A DNA stretch of 64,000 bases from Symmetrospora coprosmae (Eukaryota; Basidiomycota; Cystobasidiomycetes; Symmetrosporaceae): assembly GCA_008802785.1 (NCBI GenBank), contig VUYT01000019.1, forward strand, positions 343,039 to 407,038, read 5' to 3'. The position numbers were made by a program, and so were the translations under genes. Shown here one piece after another: positions 42,318 to 55,245 of this stretch (its first letter is position 1; each line of letters starts with the position of its first letter). The notes beneath the pieces were generated by a model, which searched no databases, was not told the DNA's origin, and was given only the letters and a program-made list of their open reading frames with translations.

Positions 42318-44451
42318 CTAGGCAGCCTCTGTTGACGCATGCCCGGTTGGACCTTGCTCGGCGTAATCCTGTAGCACAGAGACTGTCAGCTGCGGCGAAA
42401 TGACAAGGAGGTCTGGCCAACGCAGTGAAGACTCACCACAGACACGAAAGCTCTATCGACCTCGCTGAGGCCCTCAAAGCCTAGAGCAATCACAGCAGCT
42501 GTCAACCTACTGGCCAACAATCGCAAGTACACATCGCGGAGGCACACCGCTCACAATACTGCATCGCCTCCGACACGTCATGTGCATGCCTCAAGTCCGT
42601 CTTGGGATCGAGAAGGATGTCGCACTCGACCCAGATGCCATCTCCGGCGTGGTAGGCCTTGATGTTCTTGTAGGCCTTGACAACAGGGCTGAACCGCCAG
42701 GCCAAATACGTGAGCTTGCGAAGTGCGGCATCGTCCACTGCTGCGCCTGACAAATGGTCGATGTGCTTGAAGCAGGTGTGGCCCCAATCCGCGATGATAT
42801 AGCAACTGAGTATGGCTGCTCCAAGTGGACTTCATACCGTGTGTGAGTAGTGTGATCAGCAAAGCTCAGACCCCATTCGGGCGACGGCTCGCCGCCACTC
42901 ACTCCAACCACCATTGTTTCGTCGCGAGACCGATGAGAGGGAAGAGAAGTGATGCAGTGTTGAAGATGACGTCCGTCTTGCAGTCCTGGGCGAGAGCCTG
43001 GACCTGGGACGAAGGCTGGAAAGCGCAACCGAACCAGATCGCCCCTTTCAGAACAATGGTACCGACCTGTGGAGATATAACACTGCCTCAGTACTGCCCG
43101 ACATTGCCCGATCATGCCGACGCGCAGCGAGCCTACCATAGAAGCGATCGCGCTGGCGGGCAAAGTTGCGATGTGCCTGTCCTTGCTCATCAGGCGCGAT
43201 ACCGACTCCTGCAGAATCTGCGCGAATGAAAGAACCATGATGATTGAAAATGCAAGTGTGCCCAATGGTTGCAGTCTCCGCCGCCCGACGGGATAGCGTT
43301 GGGAGAGCTTTGTCGACTTCCACGAGACGAGCTTAGCCGTGCCAAAGATGATGAGCGTCACTGTTGAAAGTGACGGGGGCGTCAACATTCGTAAAGTGCT
43401 ACTACTCAAGTCGTGTGTATAGACACACTGAGCAGGTCCAATGCGGAGTCCGCCAGAGACGCGAGGAGGGAGAGGGAGCTGGAAAAGATGGTCGCCACAC
43501 CCTTGGCGGCTAAGAGAAGGACATTTGCGCCGACATTGATATTGACAGCTATCCGTTCCTTTGCGCGGAGAATGAATGATTGTTAGCGTTGGAGGTTGGT
43601 CGAGATGGCTCGAGCGAGCTAAATGACAGCCCCACCTGGCGCGCCTCCTTCTGACGCCGCTCGCGCTCGGCCTGCGGCAACATCTCGCTGATCCGCTCCT
43701 TCTTGTTTTGAAGCTCTCCTCCTGCTTCAGCAATGCCATCATCGTCCAGGTCTTGCCTGTGAGGGATTCCACCGCGCAGAGTTGCGCGCAGAGTAGGGGG
43801 TGTGGCAAAATAGTTTGGCATAATAGACCCGCACTGGCACGGCGAGGACAAGCCGAGCTCACGGCTCGAAGCTCTTGAGGATCTCCTCAGCCATGGCATG
43901 AACTACAGCGTCCACCTCGAGCCAGTCATTCAGGCGCGAGTTCTGGCGAGCACAGCGGAAAAGTGCGCTCAGTGACGCGCCGGATGCTGGCCGATCCGCC
44001 CGCCCTGTATGCGAAGCCTCACCTGCTGCTGGTAGAAGGCGCGCAGCTTCTTGTTGCTGATGGCTTTGAGGTCTTCATCACTGACTCTGTGCTCCTCGAA
44101 CGCCTGCACGTCAAAGTCCTTCAAGGCGTCGCTGATATCGGCGCGGTGCTGTACGCGCGCGGCCGACCTGGCGATCCGCTTCCATTTGGCCTTGGGCGTC
44201 GACCCGGCAGAACCAGCATCGCCAGTGCCAGCACTGTTCCGCGCGGGTGCACTGTCGGATGTTGCCGCTGCTGCGCCATAATTCGTGCTGCTCTTGACGT
44301 CCCCAGGCCGCTTTCCGTCATCCTCCAGCAGGCCGTTGCCCCTGTACCCTTCGGCGCCGGCTTCGGACTCTTCGTCGCCTGCCAGCAGCGCGCGCCGCTC
44401 GTCGTCGCTGCCTTCTCCTCGCTTCAGTGCAGCTTTGGCGTGGATGGGCAT
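42318..44451 (-). CDS. Cation diffusion facilitator (CDF) transporter
   Basis: Nine exons, complement of 42318..42368, 42437..42480, 42555..42829, 42903..43066, 43137..43360, 43429..43558, 43636..43756, 43863..43942 and 44023..44451; 505 aa. A cytosolic N-terminus of ~200 residues includes KKLRAFYQQQNSRLNDWLEVD and ERERRQKEARQ. Membrane segments follow: AVNINVGANVLLLAAKGVA, SLADSALDLL, YPVGRRRLQPLG and AFSIIMVLSFAQI. TM5 has the AQDCKTDVIFN metal-site region. The C-terminal cytosolic domain has DWGHTCFKHIDHLSG and GDGIWVECDILLD. The pattern fits the Mn/Fe-type fungal CDF subgroup that moves divalent metal out of the cytosol; the metal is not certain. An upstream in-frame Met at 44661 was rejected because the sequence before 44451 is unlike the family. 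Confidence 0.88.
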
Positions 44452-44691
44452 CTCTGCGCGCGCGCTTGTGGTTGTGCAGCAGTGGAGCAGCTCCAGCTCG
44501 AGCAACTCGCCCCAACTCCAAATAATTCCTCGCGCATGACGCAGTCTGTCTGGGTCACCGCATGGGCAAGGTCGGCATCTTGAATGGGGACCCGCAGCCG
44601 GAGAGGGTGTCGCGTACCCAGCCTGATGTGACAAGCTGGAGCCTTTTTGCGCACAGACCACAGCATCTACTCTAACACATATGAACAGCGT

Positions 44692-46279
44692 CTAGTTCGA
44701 ATAGTCATACTTGCGATAGAAAGCTTCGCTGTCCGTCGGATCAGCATTTCTGGCCACTTTGGGCGCGCCTCTCGCACGCAAGGTACCATCCTGCTCGAGC
44801 TGAATGCGCTTCTCCTTGTCCTCCTTGAGCCACCTCAGTGCGAGCGCAAGCATCTTTGAGCCTGCGCGGTTGGGCTTTTCCATCTCCTTCATGACGCCGC
44901 TGGGGACACCTGGAACATCCTCCGAGACGATGGGCCATGGGATGGGCTCCGGCTGCGTCGTTTGTCCGAGCTGGATGTGCGCAACGTGGCTTGGGAATCC
45001 ATCCAGGCCGTCAAAGATGTGCGTAGCGTACAAGACTGTTGCGCCCCGTTCTTTGCACTCCTGCTGTAGAAACTCGAGCAGGTTTGACCGCACGAGCACG
45101 TCTAGGTCGACTGTGACCTGATAGAGTGAGCAGGTTGCGGCGTCAGCGACCCGCTCCGCAAGAGTTCGAGTTGGCTTTTGGCGGGTTCTCACCTCGTCCA
45201 GAAGGAGAACCTCCCAAGGCGCTATCAGACCGGAAACGATCTGGACACGGCGCCGCTCGCCGTCACTGACTTCATGCATGCGCCACGCAGTGTCGACACT
45301 GCGGAAATCATTCTCGTCAACCACTTCCTCAAGGAGCGATTCGTGCCTACCGACTTCGCGACTTACTCAAGTATGTCCAGCAATCGGTCCCGACGTTCCT
45401 GTTGCGCGTAAGCACTGGTCAGCCCATGTTTCATTCCGCAATCGGACTGTATGCTTCGCCAGCTTACCTTATAGCGGTAACCTCCAACCGAGTCTCTGTA
45501 GAGGCAGCGGTGCTGTCAGCTTGACTGCCTTGAAGTATGCGTGGTCTGATGCGCGATCATTATGCGAAGCTCACAGGAAGTGCGAGACGAGCAGATCCGA
45601 GCGTACTACTGGGTTGTTCACGAACTCAGTGCCTAATTGTGCAGAAGGGCGTCAACCTTAGCCAGCGGGCCTCCAATACGGACGCGAACCCGTCGGGCCG
45701 TCAGAGGAAGGCCCTCACCGAGATACGTTACACCCTGAACGACGCAGTACCAGCAGGGATAGGTTTGAGAGAGCTCAGCTTTCACACGCAGTAAGTGCAG
45801 CACCTGTGCCTATCTGGCGACAGCGGATCTCCTCGTCCGTCCAGATCGCGACTCACCGGAGGTGTCTTGAAGCTGGGGGAGTGTGGCATGACAGTATGAA
45901 ATGAGCTGATAGGTGTAAAGTGTATCGCGCGGTGAGGATAGACACTCACAAGACATCTTGGCCGAGAACCTTTGCTCCACACCGGGTCATGCGTTTCCCA
46001 GCGAGGATCTGGAGGAGCGTGGACTTGCCTGACAACCCGTGAGCGGAACAGGGGCCAGGGTAGACGTACTGTCAATCAAGATGGTGGGAGAACGAGTACG
46101 GTCCACCTGTACTCACCTGCGCCGTTTGAGCCGACGAGAATGGCAATGGAGCCTTTCGGGAGGACGAGGTCGACGCCCTTGAGGGCAGGCAGCTTCGAGG
46201 TGGACGAAGGGAAGGTAAAGGTGAGGTCCCGGACGTCGATCGCCAGGTCATTGCTGTCAGAAGCGCCGTTGGTCGCCAT
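44692..46279 (-). CDS. CAF16: Caf16-type soluble ABC ATPase
   Basis: Nine exons, complement of 44692..45117, 45193..45298, 45367..45398, 45468..45495, 45575..45632, 45719..45734, 45857..45872, 45950..46028 and 46117..46279; 307 aa. One ABC domain without membrane spans: LTFTFPSST, Walker A VGSNGAGKST (split by intron 1), [15 protein letters not shown], signature [10 protein letters not shown], Walker B VLLLDEVTVDLD and the switch His in YATHIFDGL. This is the ABCI family of yeast Caf16, a CCR4-NOT-associated factor. Two exons are only 16 nt each and one is 28 nt; all keep frame and restore the family sequence. Exact function is unclear in any organism. Confidence 0.88.
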
Positions 46280-47244
46280 CTCTGCTGAAGTCTGCCTCTA
46301 CTCTGTTTCTACTGAGGGGAGAGAAAGACCAAGCGTCACCATCGGGCGATGCGATGTGACGGGTCACGTGCGTCATCTGCGACGTCCGACGGCTCGGAGC
46401 TGCCAGTGGAGGCTGCTTCCAGCGCAATTCGAGGTTCAGAGTGGCTCGGTGCAGACGCGCATGGACAGCATAATTGTGTGCAGCTGTTACTCCATACGAA
46501 TTGCAGAGAAGTTCTCGGACGGGTCACATCAGGCCGTTGCAGAGGGACGGAGACCGTGACGAAGTCATGCAAGCTTCGAGTTCGAGCTGGGCTCGTTCGC
46601 TGGGCCAGAGCAGACAGATTCAGAGGCAAGCCTGCGTATATATACGTATATACTCAATGGTTTGGATTTAACAGTGATGCGGCTGAATGCGTCTTAGATG
46701 GCGGGCAGATGTAATGTACGCACCCAGCGGATCGTCGGCCGGGCTCGCCCGCAAAAACGGCGCTTGTCTTGCTCGCGTGGCCTCCCCTGTTCCGGGTGCC
46801 GGGGCACGCCCGCCAGCAGCAGCTGTCCACCTGTGGCCGCGGACGAGCTTCTCTGGCTCTCGAGCTTGTTCATCAGCAACCGAAAACAGACACGGGAGCC
46901 ATTACTTTTGAGGGAGGACACATATCAGAGTAGCTTGTTGACGAGGAAGGAAGAAGGGGCTTACTCCTCTTCTCCTCTCCTCCGCTGTCGGCGTCCTGTG
47001 CCTCCCGAAGAGCAAACAGCAAGAGCGAGTTCGCGCAGGCTGCATACAATATCAGGTCGACAGCGAGATTCGTGACGCCGGGCTACGCGCCTAAGCGTCC
47101 ACAAGGTCACACCAAGTCCGTCAGGATCATCGTTAGCAGCAGGCGGGAAAGGCGCTATGCCTCTGTGACGGAGCCTCACGTCCGGGATCCATCGCAAAGA
47201 GCTGGGGAACTGCCGCACGGCAGGAGCAGCAGGAGACAGCCAGG
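46280..47244. promoter_or_regulatory. Long divergent intergenic region
   Basis: 965 nt, the largest gap in the window. It contains an alternating TATATACGTATATAC block at about 46639-46655 and otherwise only short unconvincing frames on both strands. Confidence 0.4.
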
Positions 47245-49359
47245 ATGGCCAGCACACCGCTCAAGTGGGAGGATGACATCCTTATCCCGGCAGCACCTCA
47301 ATGGGCGGTCGACAGCATCTTCATCCCCTGCATCATCGGATGGTGGGTCATATGTCGCCCCTGTCGCTTGCTTGGCGACGAGGGGACGTTGGCATCAGGA
47401 GAAGCTCGTTCGCTAACGGGTCATCCCCCCACTTTGGACCTCTCGCGACGTGCCTTTGCTAGGGGGTGAGCACCCTTATCTGAGCCCTTACTGCGCTGGA
47501 CCGAGCTTCACGCTGATGTGGGTGCTCCCCTGTGCCTGTCTCCCGCTTCTGTCCCTTTCCTGCCACCGCACTCTCAGGATACAATTCTATCTAAGTGGAA
47601 TTACAACAGACCGGACGGTGCGACTGCTGCGTCGCAGGAACATGCACAAGATTACCACCACCCCGCTGGCACGTCCGCTACTCATAATCGCCTCTGCCGG
47701 GAACTTGTTCGTTGGAGTCGCCTGCATCGCCAACATGGCCATCTACATCCTAGCCCAGGACCGCAGCTCAAGCAACTTGCAATCGTATAAATGGCCAGAT
47801 CTCCTCGGCCCAGCCATCGGCATTCCATGCAGCGTCTGCACCCAGGCCTACTTTGCCATCCGCTGCTGGAAGGTGACGGAGCGCAACAAATACATTGCCG
47901 TCTGCATGGCTCTCAGCATCCTCGTGGGCCTCGTGGGATCGAGCTGGTCTACAGCCATTCTTGGTGCGGCTGTTTTTCCCAGCCTGGACGAGCTCGCTGT
48001 GCGACTGCAGGCTGATTCCTACTCCGCTCCGCACAGGCCTTCTGGTTATGGGCCGGGTTCCGACAGGTCGCCTCTTCATGCCGACCGTCATCTACCTCGT
48101 CGGCAACATTGTGGCGGACGTGACTATCACCGTCGTCTTCACCGTGCATCTCATCAAGATGAAGCGTGTGTCGAGCAGGAGCAACACCGGCAACTTTGTA
48201 GACTCCTTGATACGGCTCGCATTTGAGAGCTGCGCAGTGCCGACTGCCTTCATCCTCTTTACGGCTGTGATGCGGGTGCTCAGCACGACCTCTACGCGCC
48301 TCAATCATGTAAGGATAACACTGGTCTCTGTGGTCAAATCTAGCGAACCACCAGGCTGACTTTTTTACGGTCCCGCCGTTACCTTGCCACAGATGGCGTC
48401 TGCGACACTACGTGCGTGCTGTCTTGTCGCTGTCCGTCTATATGCCCACCAACTAACTGCTGCATCCCGTTACTACAGTGTTCATACCCTCGCTCTACCT
48501 TTTCTCGTTCATCTATTGCATCGAAGGGACCGCAGCGAGGAAGCGGCAATTGGAAAGAGATCGCGTCAGTGTCGAGAACGGGCGGGCTATCATTATTACG
48601 ACGCACAACCGCAACAGGCGTCGGCAGCAGACGAACGATGACAGTGATCTCTCGTCCAAAATCCTGAGCGGGACCAGCGGCAGCCGGAGCGGCGGAAGCG
48701 GAAGCCGGAGCGGGGGCACGGGTGATACGCTCAGTAGCAGTACGACGAGCGCCGCTGAGAGACAGCGGGAGCGTGACAAGGAGCGGGAAAAGACACAGTA
48801 TGTATGGGAACCGCCAGTATTGTGGCAATCCTCTCTGGAGGACGGCAACATCGACGACACTCGGACGACTCTATCGCGGCAGGAGATTGTGAGCCTCCTA
48901 TAGGCTCCTTTGAACATGTTGAAGGACATGGCACTGACTCTGGATGCGGCTGTCGCCACGTACATACAGCCTTTCGCGGACTACGTTCGTAGCCCGCTGG
49001 CTCAGCCGCCGGTGGTCGTGCCCCTGCCTGGCGCCCGCAGACTCTCAGAGGGCCACCCCCGACCTGTTCAGCCTCGACGGCCTTCATTCCCTTTCCATCT
49101 CTCGCGCACGCGCCAGAGGAGCGCGGTCGCTGTGCAGGTGGACACGGTAGAGACGGTCGAAACTCCGGCTTATGGAGAAGAGGTCGCTTTGGAAAGTCCC
49201 GAAGCTGGCACAGATCATCCACAGCCGGTTCTATACTATGGACTGGCGCAGGAATTGGACCTGTCCCCGCTACAGCGCCTCAGCGGCTCTACGCTCCCGG
49301 CGGACAAGGACGACCTCTCGCCAACCACATCCCCTGACCTCAGCAAAGGGCAACCATGA
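47245..49359 (+). CDS. Seven-span membrane protein, DUF6534-like
   Basis: Exons 47245..47342, 47578..47963, 48037..48308, 48393..48411, 48479..48888 and 48970..49359; 524 aa. Hydrophobic spans include DSIFIPCIIGW, LLIIASAGNLFVGVACI, YIAVCMALSILVGLVGSS, VIYLVGNIVADVTITVVF and AVPTAFILFTAVMRVL. RVSSRSNTGNFVDSLIRL and the IPSLYLFSFI end are the pattern of basidiomycete DUF6534 seven-span proteins. Function unknown. The C-terminal ~200 residues are Ser/Gly/Arg-rich and soluble. The last intron (48889..48969) was accepted because donor, branch and acceptor are good and the downstream frame is open; without it the gene ends at 48903. Intron 1 (235 nt) is unusually long and may hide another exon. 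Confidence 0.65.
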
Positions 49360-49690
49360 TCCCGATCCAGAGGGACACACTTTATACCACAGACGACCAG
49401 TATTTGCGCCCCAAGAGCACGAAGGAGTCGTCAAGCCGAACATATGTAGCATTGCGCAGTCGAGTCGGAGCCGTATGGGTTTCGTGGATGATGTAGGGTA
49501 GAAGACTAAGGTTAGACGGCGGGAGTGTGTTACCAAGAGCGTTCTGTTGTTATGCAAGTAACGATGTCATGACTTTGGATACTACTCGTAGCCAGATTTC
49601 TACCCGGGTGACTTGTCTGCCGGATGGTCTCGCACATCCCGCGCTGCGCCACCTACTTTTGGCCTCATCCCCATTTGCGTCTTGACCGCG
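49360..49690. promoter_or_regulatory. Region upstream of deoxyhypusine synthase
   Basis: 331 nt between same-strand genes; nothing else recognised. Confidence 0.35.
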
Positions 49691-51190
49691 ATGAACGGAA
49701 CACTCCTTGTGAATGGCGCTGCTGCCGCTCCTAGCACGACTGCGCAGGCCGCAGTATTTGTCGCCTCCGAAGACATTGCCAACGAGGCAGTCAAGATTCG
49801 CGGGCCAGATTTCAACGAGGCGCACACGCTCGACGCACTTTTGCAAAGCTATGCTACGATAGGCTTCCAGGCTTCAGGACTGACACGCGCTATCGAGATC
49901 GTCGAGAAGATGGTCAGTCGCGATACTCCTTCGCTTTTGCGTCGCGTTTGCGCCGTCGCTGAGCTCGCATTGAAAAACCTCCCTCCTCTGCCTTTCGGCC
50001 GGCATCCGACCTGCACGCTCGTCTCGCCCCCACTTCACGTTCTGTCGTACTGGCACGATGCGCTTTTAGAGGAAATGGAGGCTGTCCGATGAGCCCCGAG
50101 CTGCGGAGGACGAGACGCCCGAGTCGGTGCGGCGCAAGACCAAGTGCCACATTATGCTCGGCTACACGTCAAACCTCATCTCCTCTGGTCTACGCGAGAT
50201 CATCCGCTTCTTGGTGCAGCACAACTATGTCTCTGGTATCGTTACGACAGCAGGCGGCATCGAAGAGGACCTCATCAAGTGCTTGGGCAACACATATCTC
50301 ACGTCAAACGGCAGATTCGATGTCGAGGGCGCCGGGCTGCGGAAGCGTGGCTTGAACCGCATAGGCAATTTGCTTGTCCCCAATGACAACTACTGCAAGT
50401 TCGAAGACTGGGTCATGCCCATATTGGACAAAATGGTCGAGGAGCAGGAAGGGCCAGAACAGCGCAGGTGGATGCCGAGCTCGGTCATTGCGAGATTAGG
50501 CAAGGAAGTTGATAATGAAGAGTCCGTCCTGTACTGGGCTCAGAAGGTGACTTGAAGACAAGCCGAGAACATTCGGACATCGCGCTGACTCCGGTTGACA
50601 CCTCTCAGAACGGCATTCCCGTCTTCTGCCCGGCTTTGACAGATGGGTCCCTGGGCGACATGCTCTTCTTCCACTCATATAAAACGCCAACACCCCTTGT
50701 CATTGACATCGTGGCGGACATCCGCAAGATCAACGACTTGAGCATGAAGGCGCCGAAAGCAGGAATGGTCATCTTAGGAGGCGGTGTGTGCAAGCACCAG
50801 ATAGCCAATAGCATGCTCTTTGTGAGTGCTCATGGACGTACGGCTCATTGTCGTTGTGGAGCTGATAAAGCATGGCATTCTCAACAGCGCAATGGAGCCG
50901 ACTTTTCTGTCTACATCAACACTGGCAACGAGTTTGACGGGTCAGACGGGGGTGCGCGTCCCGACGAGGCTGTCAGCTGGGGCAAGATCAAGATTGGGGC
51001 AGAGGCAGTGAAGGTGAGCAAGCAGAAGTGAGGTCCGCGAGCCGGTGACAATAATGCTGACTGAGCTTGCCCCCAGCAGGTCTACGCAGATGCCACCCTC
51101 ATCTTCCCTCTCCTGGTCGCGGCCACTTGGGGCAAGGCACACTGGAGCGAGGGCGCGTCAGTGCCCAGGGCATCAACAGCATATGAATAG
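49691..51190 (+). CDS. DYS1: Deoxyhypusine synthase
   Basis: Exons 49691..49912, 50070..50546, 50609..50821, 50888..51013 and 51080..51190; 382 aa. Conserved blocks: [49 protein letters not shown]-like [37 protein letters not shown] and [27 protein letters not shown] with the catalytic Lys, then [14 protein letters not shown]. It uses NAD and spermidine to make deoxyhypusine on eIF5A. Length is normal for the family. It ends 58 nt from the convergent VIP1 stop. Confidence 0.95.
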
Positions 51191-51248
51191 GATACACGAG
51201 GCGATAGCTATACAATGCTCAAGTTCGGCAGGACAACGCCAGCAGAGA

Positions 51249-54200
51249 CTACAGGACCATCGATCCACTCATGGACCCGGTCTCACTCGCCGTCCCGTCG
51301 CGGTGGCTTGAGACGGACTTCGGCCGCGAGCGGTGGAAGTCCATATCAATGACTTGCACGAGCTCGTCTTTGCGCCCACTGAAGAGCTCGTCGCCTGATA
51401 ACATGCAAGGACCTCGTCAGTGCTGCTCTGTTGTCGTATTTTAGGATGACTCACCCTCAACGGGCAGCATGCCCTCGAACGTCGCCGCAGACTTGCGATA
51501 GAGGGTCGATTCAGCATAGTGGTGCAGGGTATCGAATGCATTTTGCAGAGGGATATGGTTCGTCAAGACGCTAGAGAGAGCAGGACCGCTATCAGCGGAG
51601 TTTCCAAACAAACAGCAAGGGTCAAGTATTGCTCACCGCCTCGGCTGCACAGATAGCGCGTGCTTGGCATCCAGAGAAGCGTCGAGGGGCAGCGAATGGG
51701 CACCCTCGCTCAAGGCGATGCGGATCGAGAACTCCTTTTGTTCGTTCCGGATCCGCTCATAGAGCTCGAAGTTGATATAGGACTGAGTGCGAACGAGTTC
51801 ATCAGCTCTTGTTGGTAGATACGCTAGTAATGCAAGGCCCACCATATAATCGAGCTCTGGCAGCTGGGGCATGACGATAGGCAGGTCCGACAGCAGGACG
51901 AGATTAACCAAAGTCTGTATGTGGCTCTCCTTTGTGAAGTAGAAATTGCCGCGCGCTTCCTCCGAGTCGCGTGCCTCCTTGAGATCCTCCAAGATCTGCT
52001 TGAGAAGCGGCCAGCTCGTGAGAACACCAATCTCGAGCTTTTCAGCCTTTTCAATACCGTACTCTGCAGGCGCAATGTAGTCAAAGAGAATCTTGGCGTT
52101 CGCGTAGAGCTCCTTAAGCTTGGCGGGCGGCTTGTTGGTCGAGACTGCGCGATCTGGCGTGGCGCTCTCGTGCTCCGAGTTGGGCGTGAAGATGGTCTCG
52201 AGGAACGGCTGATTGTGCAGGGCATCGTATTTGATCGAGTCGTAGAGCTCCGAGATACGCGAAGGATCAAACTTCTCGGGCTCGACGTCGCAGAACTCGA
52301 CAAAGATCTTGTCCCATCGCTCCTTCCAGAGTGCGGGGTATTCGGAGCAGCACCAGCGGGTCTGAATAGCCTCGACGTCCATCTTGGCCCAGTTCTCGCG
52401 CATCACTGCGTTTCGCAGGCTCTACGTCAGTACTTGTGTGATTGAGAACAGCGAAAGCGAGACACTCACCAGCCCGATGGTATTTGAGCAGTTCGACCGT
52501 CTCCTGCACGACCTGCTGCGGCTCGACGTCCGGGACGCGCCAAGCAAAGGCAAACTCGGGTCTCTTGTACTCTCCAGGTCGGAGCAGGACCTTGAGGCGC
52601 TTCTTGACCTTGTCCATCTGCGGGAGGCGTCAGACAACTCCTTAGTCGGGTCCCTGCTCAAGCAGCACTGCGAAGCAGGTCAATAAGCATACAGGCTCCT
52701 TGGCGGCATTCGAGTCGTCTAGCAGATCCTTCCTGATGATTAAGCGATGCGGACAAGCACTGTCGCCATTCTGCTGGTTGTTGAGGATCGCGCTTCCGAA
52801 AATCTCCGCCGTTGCGATGGCTCGTCGTCTACGAGGGCCACGACAGCCTATCAGCGGGACTGCTCTGATCCTTGACGTCAACGCAACACAGCTTACTCGG
52901 AGCTGCTGCAGATAGAAGAGTTCTTGAGGAGCGACCTGTACAAAGCGGGGCCGTGCGGCTCAGCCCCTTCCGCAACCGTAGACACCCAGACACAGCGGCA
53001 GACACGTACTTGTTGAGAATGTCATAGTCCTTGCGCATGTTCTCGCCAAGGTCGCGAGACTGGTAACGACCGGCGTGGGTGAATTCTCCGCCCCACTTGA
53101 CAATGATGTTCAGCTTCTCGCACTTGCTCCCGTCGCCTTCGGAGCTAAAGCTCGGCTTGAGCTGTGCCTTTGTGCCAGACACGCCAATCTTCTTGCCGAG
53201 TATCTTCTTGAGACTCTCGAGCAGGGCAACATCGGCGCCTTCGAACGTGAGGGCCTTGTCGGCGGCGTCTGCAATGTACTGCAGCTGCTCATCGGCGCGC
53301 AGAATAATCTCATCCTGTCGACCTTGAAGCAGGTCGATGAACGGCTTGGACCAGCTCCAGGAGCCCTTGATGTTGAACTTGAGCTTCATCTTGGGTGTTC
53401 GGTCGGCGTGCCGGAAGACGCAGACACTGCCCTTGAGCGCCCAGGACTTGTCTCGCGAAGGCGGCTGCTCGCTCTTTGCCGTGGCCGGCGTTTTGGGAAT
53501 GGCGATCTGGTTGGTGCAGAAGCGTTCGAGTATCTCGGCGCACTTGTCACTGATGACCGGGCAGCGGGTGAGCGTGCGTTTAGCTGGAACCATGCAACGG
53601 CGAGATGGCCTCGGAGGGAAGCTCACTAGTAGAAATCGTTTCCCTTTACGAACGACCAGCCATTCACATCGATGACGTAGCTTTTGCCGCCTGCTCTGAG
53701 CAAGTCAAAGCCGCAGATGTTCTGCTTGAAGGCCGTTGCGATCTTTCGGGCCATCTCCTTCTCTTCGTCGCTGAGCTCGGTGACATAGCGGAGTTCCTTG
53801 CCGTCTGTGTTTCTCCGCACCACGCCGTCGACAGCAGGCGATTTGCGCGTCTCTGCATGAACAAAGTGCGGGCCGAGCGTGTAGGCCTTGATGTCCTCGG
53901 CGTTTTCGACGTCCATGAACTGCTCGTAAACGTACGACCCTCCGTCATCCCGGGGTAGGATGAGGTCTGGATCCTGCTCGGAAGACTTGTTGCCAATCTT
54001 GCGGAAGAGACGTCGTCCGCCTCCACCTTTTTTCTTGCTGAAGAGAATGTTCACATTGTGATCCTCGCCGGACACGGGCTTTTCGACGTATGGCTTATAG
54101 ATCGTCCTGCCATTGGCTCGCACTTTGTCCTCGTCGTAGGCAAAGTCGAGCGTGTCTGGGCGCGGCGTGTCGACGCGGATGCCGTGGTCCTGGTAGATCT

Positions 54201-55031
54201 GCTTTGCGACCTGCTCGTCAATGGCCGGCCCGCCATCGCGGTCGATCTCGATGCGAGGCGGGGTGCGCACGCCGGCCTTGTCCAAGATTGCGAGGACGAG
54301 CCGCCTGTCCCAGAAGATTTGCTGCATGGGGAGGTCGTTGATGCAGACGGGTTTGCGGAGCTCGACATAGCGGATGGCCTTGTCGAGGGGGAAGCCATCG
54401 GAGTGGAAGGAGATGAGGAAGTCGCACAGGGGCCAGTTCTCGACCTCTGTGGACGAGACCGACAGCAGCGAGATGGACGAAGCCATACGGGTGGATCAGT
54501 CGGGATCTTGCTCGCTCGCTCACTCGAGCTTGAGCACGTGCGTCCGTCGTCCGTCGCCTTAAACGCACCCTCGTCAATGATGCATTTATCGCCAAAGATG
54601 ATGATATCAAACTTTTTTGTCGCCAAGAGGCGCGAGAGGATGTTCCTCATCGGCTTTGACCTGGCTTTCCTGTCCATTGCGCAGACTCCAAGCTTGATTA
54701 GGTTCTCCTGCGGGACCTCGCCGCCATCTGCCGCTGCTCCTGCTGCTCCTGCTCCTGCTGTTCCTCCGGCATCATTGCTGCTGTGAGGCATGGCAGCAGT
54801 GCTTGTGGTCTTGCTGCTGCTGCTGCTCTCTGTCGGTGTTTGAAGCGGCGTGCTAGCGGCAGCTGCAGAGATTGGCGGACTGGTCACGATGCTGCTGCTA
54901 TTGCTGCTACTGGCGTTGTCTGTGGTGCTTGATGGTGCGGCAGTGGCAGGAGTTGGGGCCTCGTCGCCGCCGCGACCCTGATGATGGCCGCGGATGCTGC
55001 TCCTGATGCTGTCGAGCGACATGCGGGACAT
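51249..55031 (-). CDS. VIP1: Inositol hexakisphosphate / PP-IP5 kinase
   Basis: Nine exons, complement of 51249..51394, 51455..51570, 51637..52405, 52470..52617, 52693..52828, 52897..52935, 53010..53549, 53627..54446 and 54569..55031; 1058 aa. About 110 Ser/Ala-rich residues precede the kinase domain ([70 protein letters not shown]-grasp type). The histidine-acid-phosphatase-like domain follows, with FRHADRTPK and [11 protein letters not shown], then TAEIFG and RWCCSE. Vip1/Asp1/PPIP5K makes 1-PP inositol pyrophosphates; its phosphatase half removes them. It is linked to phosphate signalling, microtubules and dimorphism. One exon is 39 nt. It is divergent from PYM across 214 nt. Confidence 0.93.
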
Positions 55032-55245
55032 TGCTGCGGCTGTATTTGCGTATTTGCACTATGGCCGTGTCGGTCGGGGTGAGATGGAGACGAGGGAGGC
55101 TGCACGCATGGCTTCTTGCTGGCGCTGGCTCGCGCCCCCGCTTGCTTCTCCGTGTCTTTCCATTCCCCTTTGAGCATCATGCACTGCAGCATTTGACTGC
55201 GTTCGCAACCACACAGCACCATATATACTCTACATTGTAGCAAAC
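55032..55245. promoter_or_regulatory. Divergent promoter, VIP1 / PYM
   Basis: 214 nt between opposed starts. An ATATATAC TATA-like block lies at about 55221-55228, only ~20 nt before the PYM ATG, so it more likely serves the minus strand or a very short leader. Confidence 0.4.

Noticed and set aside
43969-44661. Separate small gene upstream of the CDF transporter
   Set aside because: Its last coding stretch joins by a good GTGAGG..CCAG intron to NSRLNDWLEVD, giving the normal CDF N-terminus, so it is exon 1 of that gene.
46694-47257. Short ORFs in the 965-nt gap before the seven-span gene
   Set aside because: Arg/Ser/Pro-rich translations typical of GC-rich noncoding DNA. No family match and no consistent splice chain.
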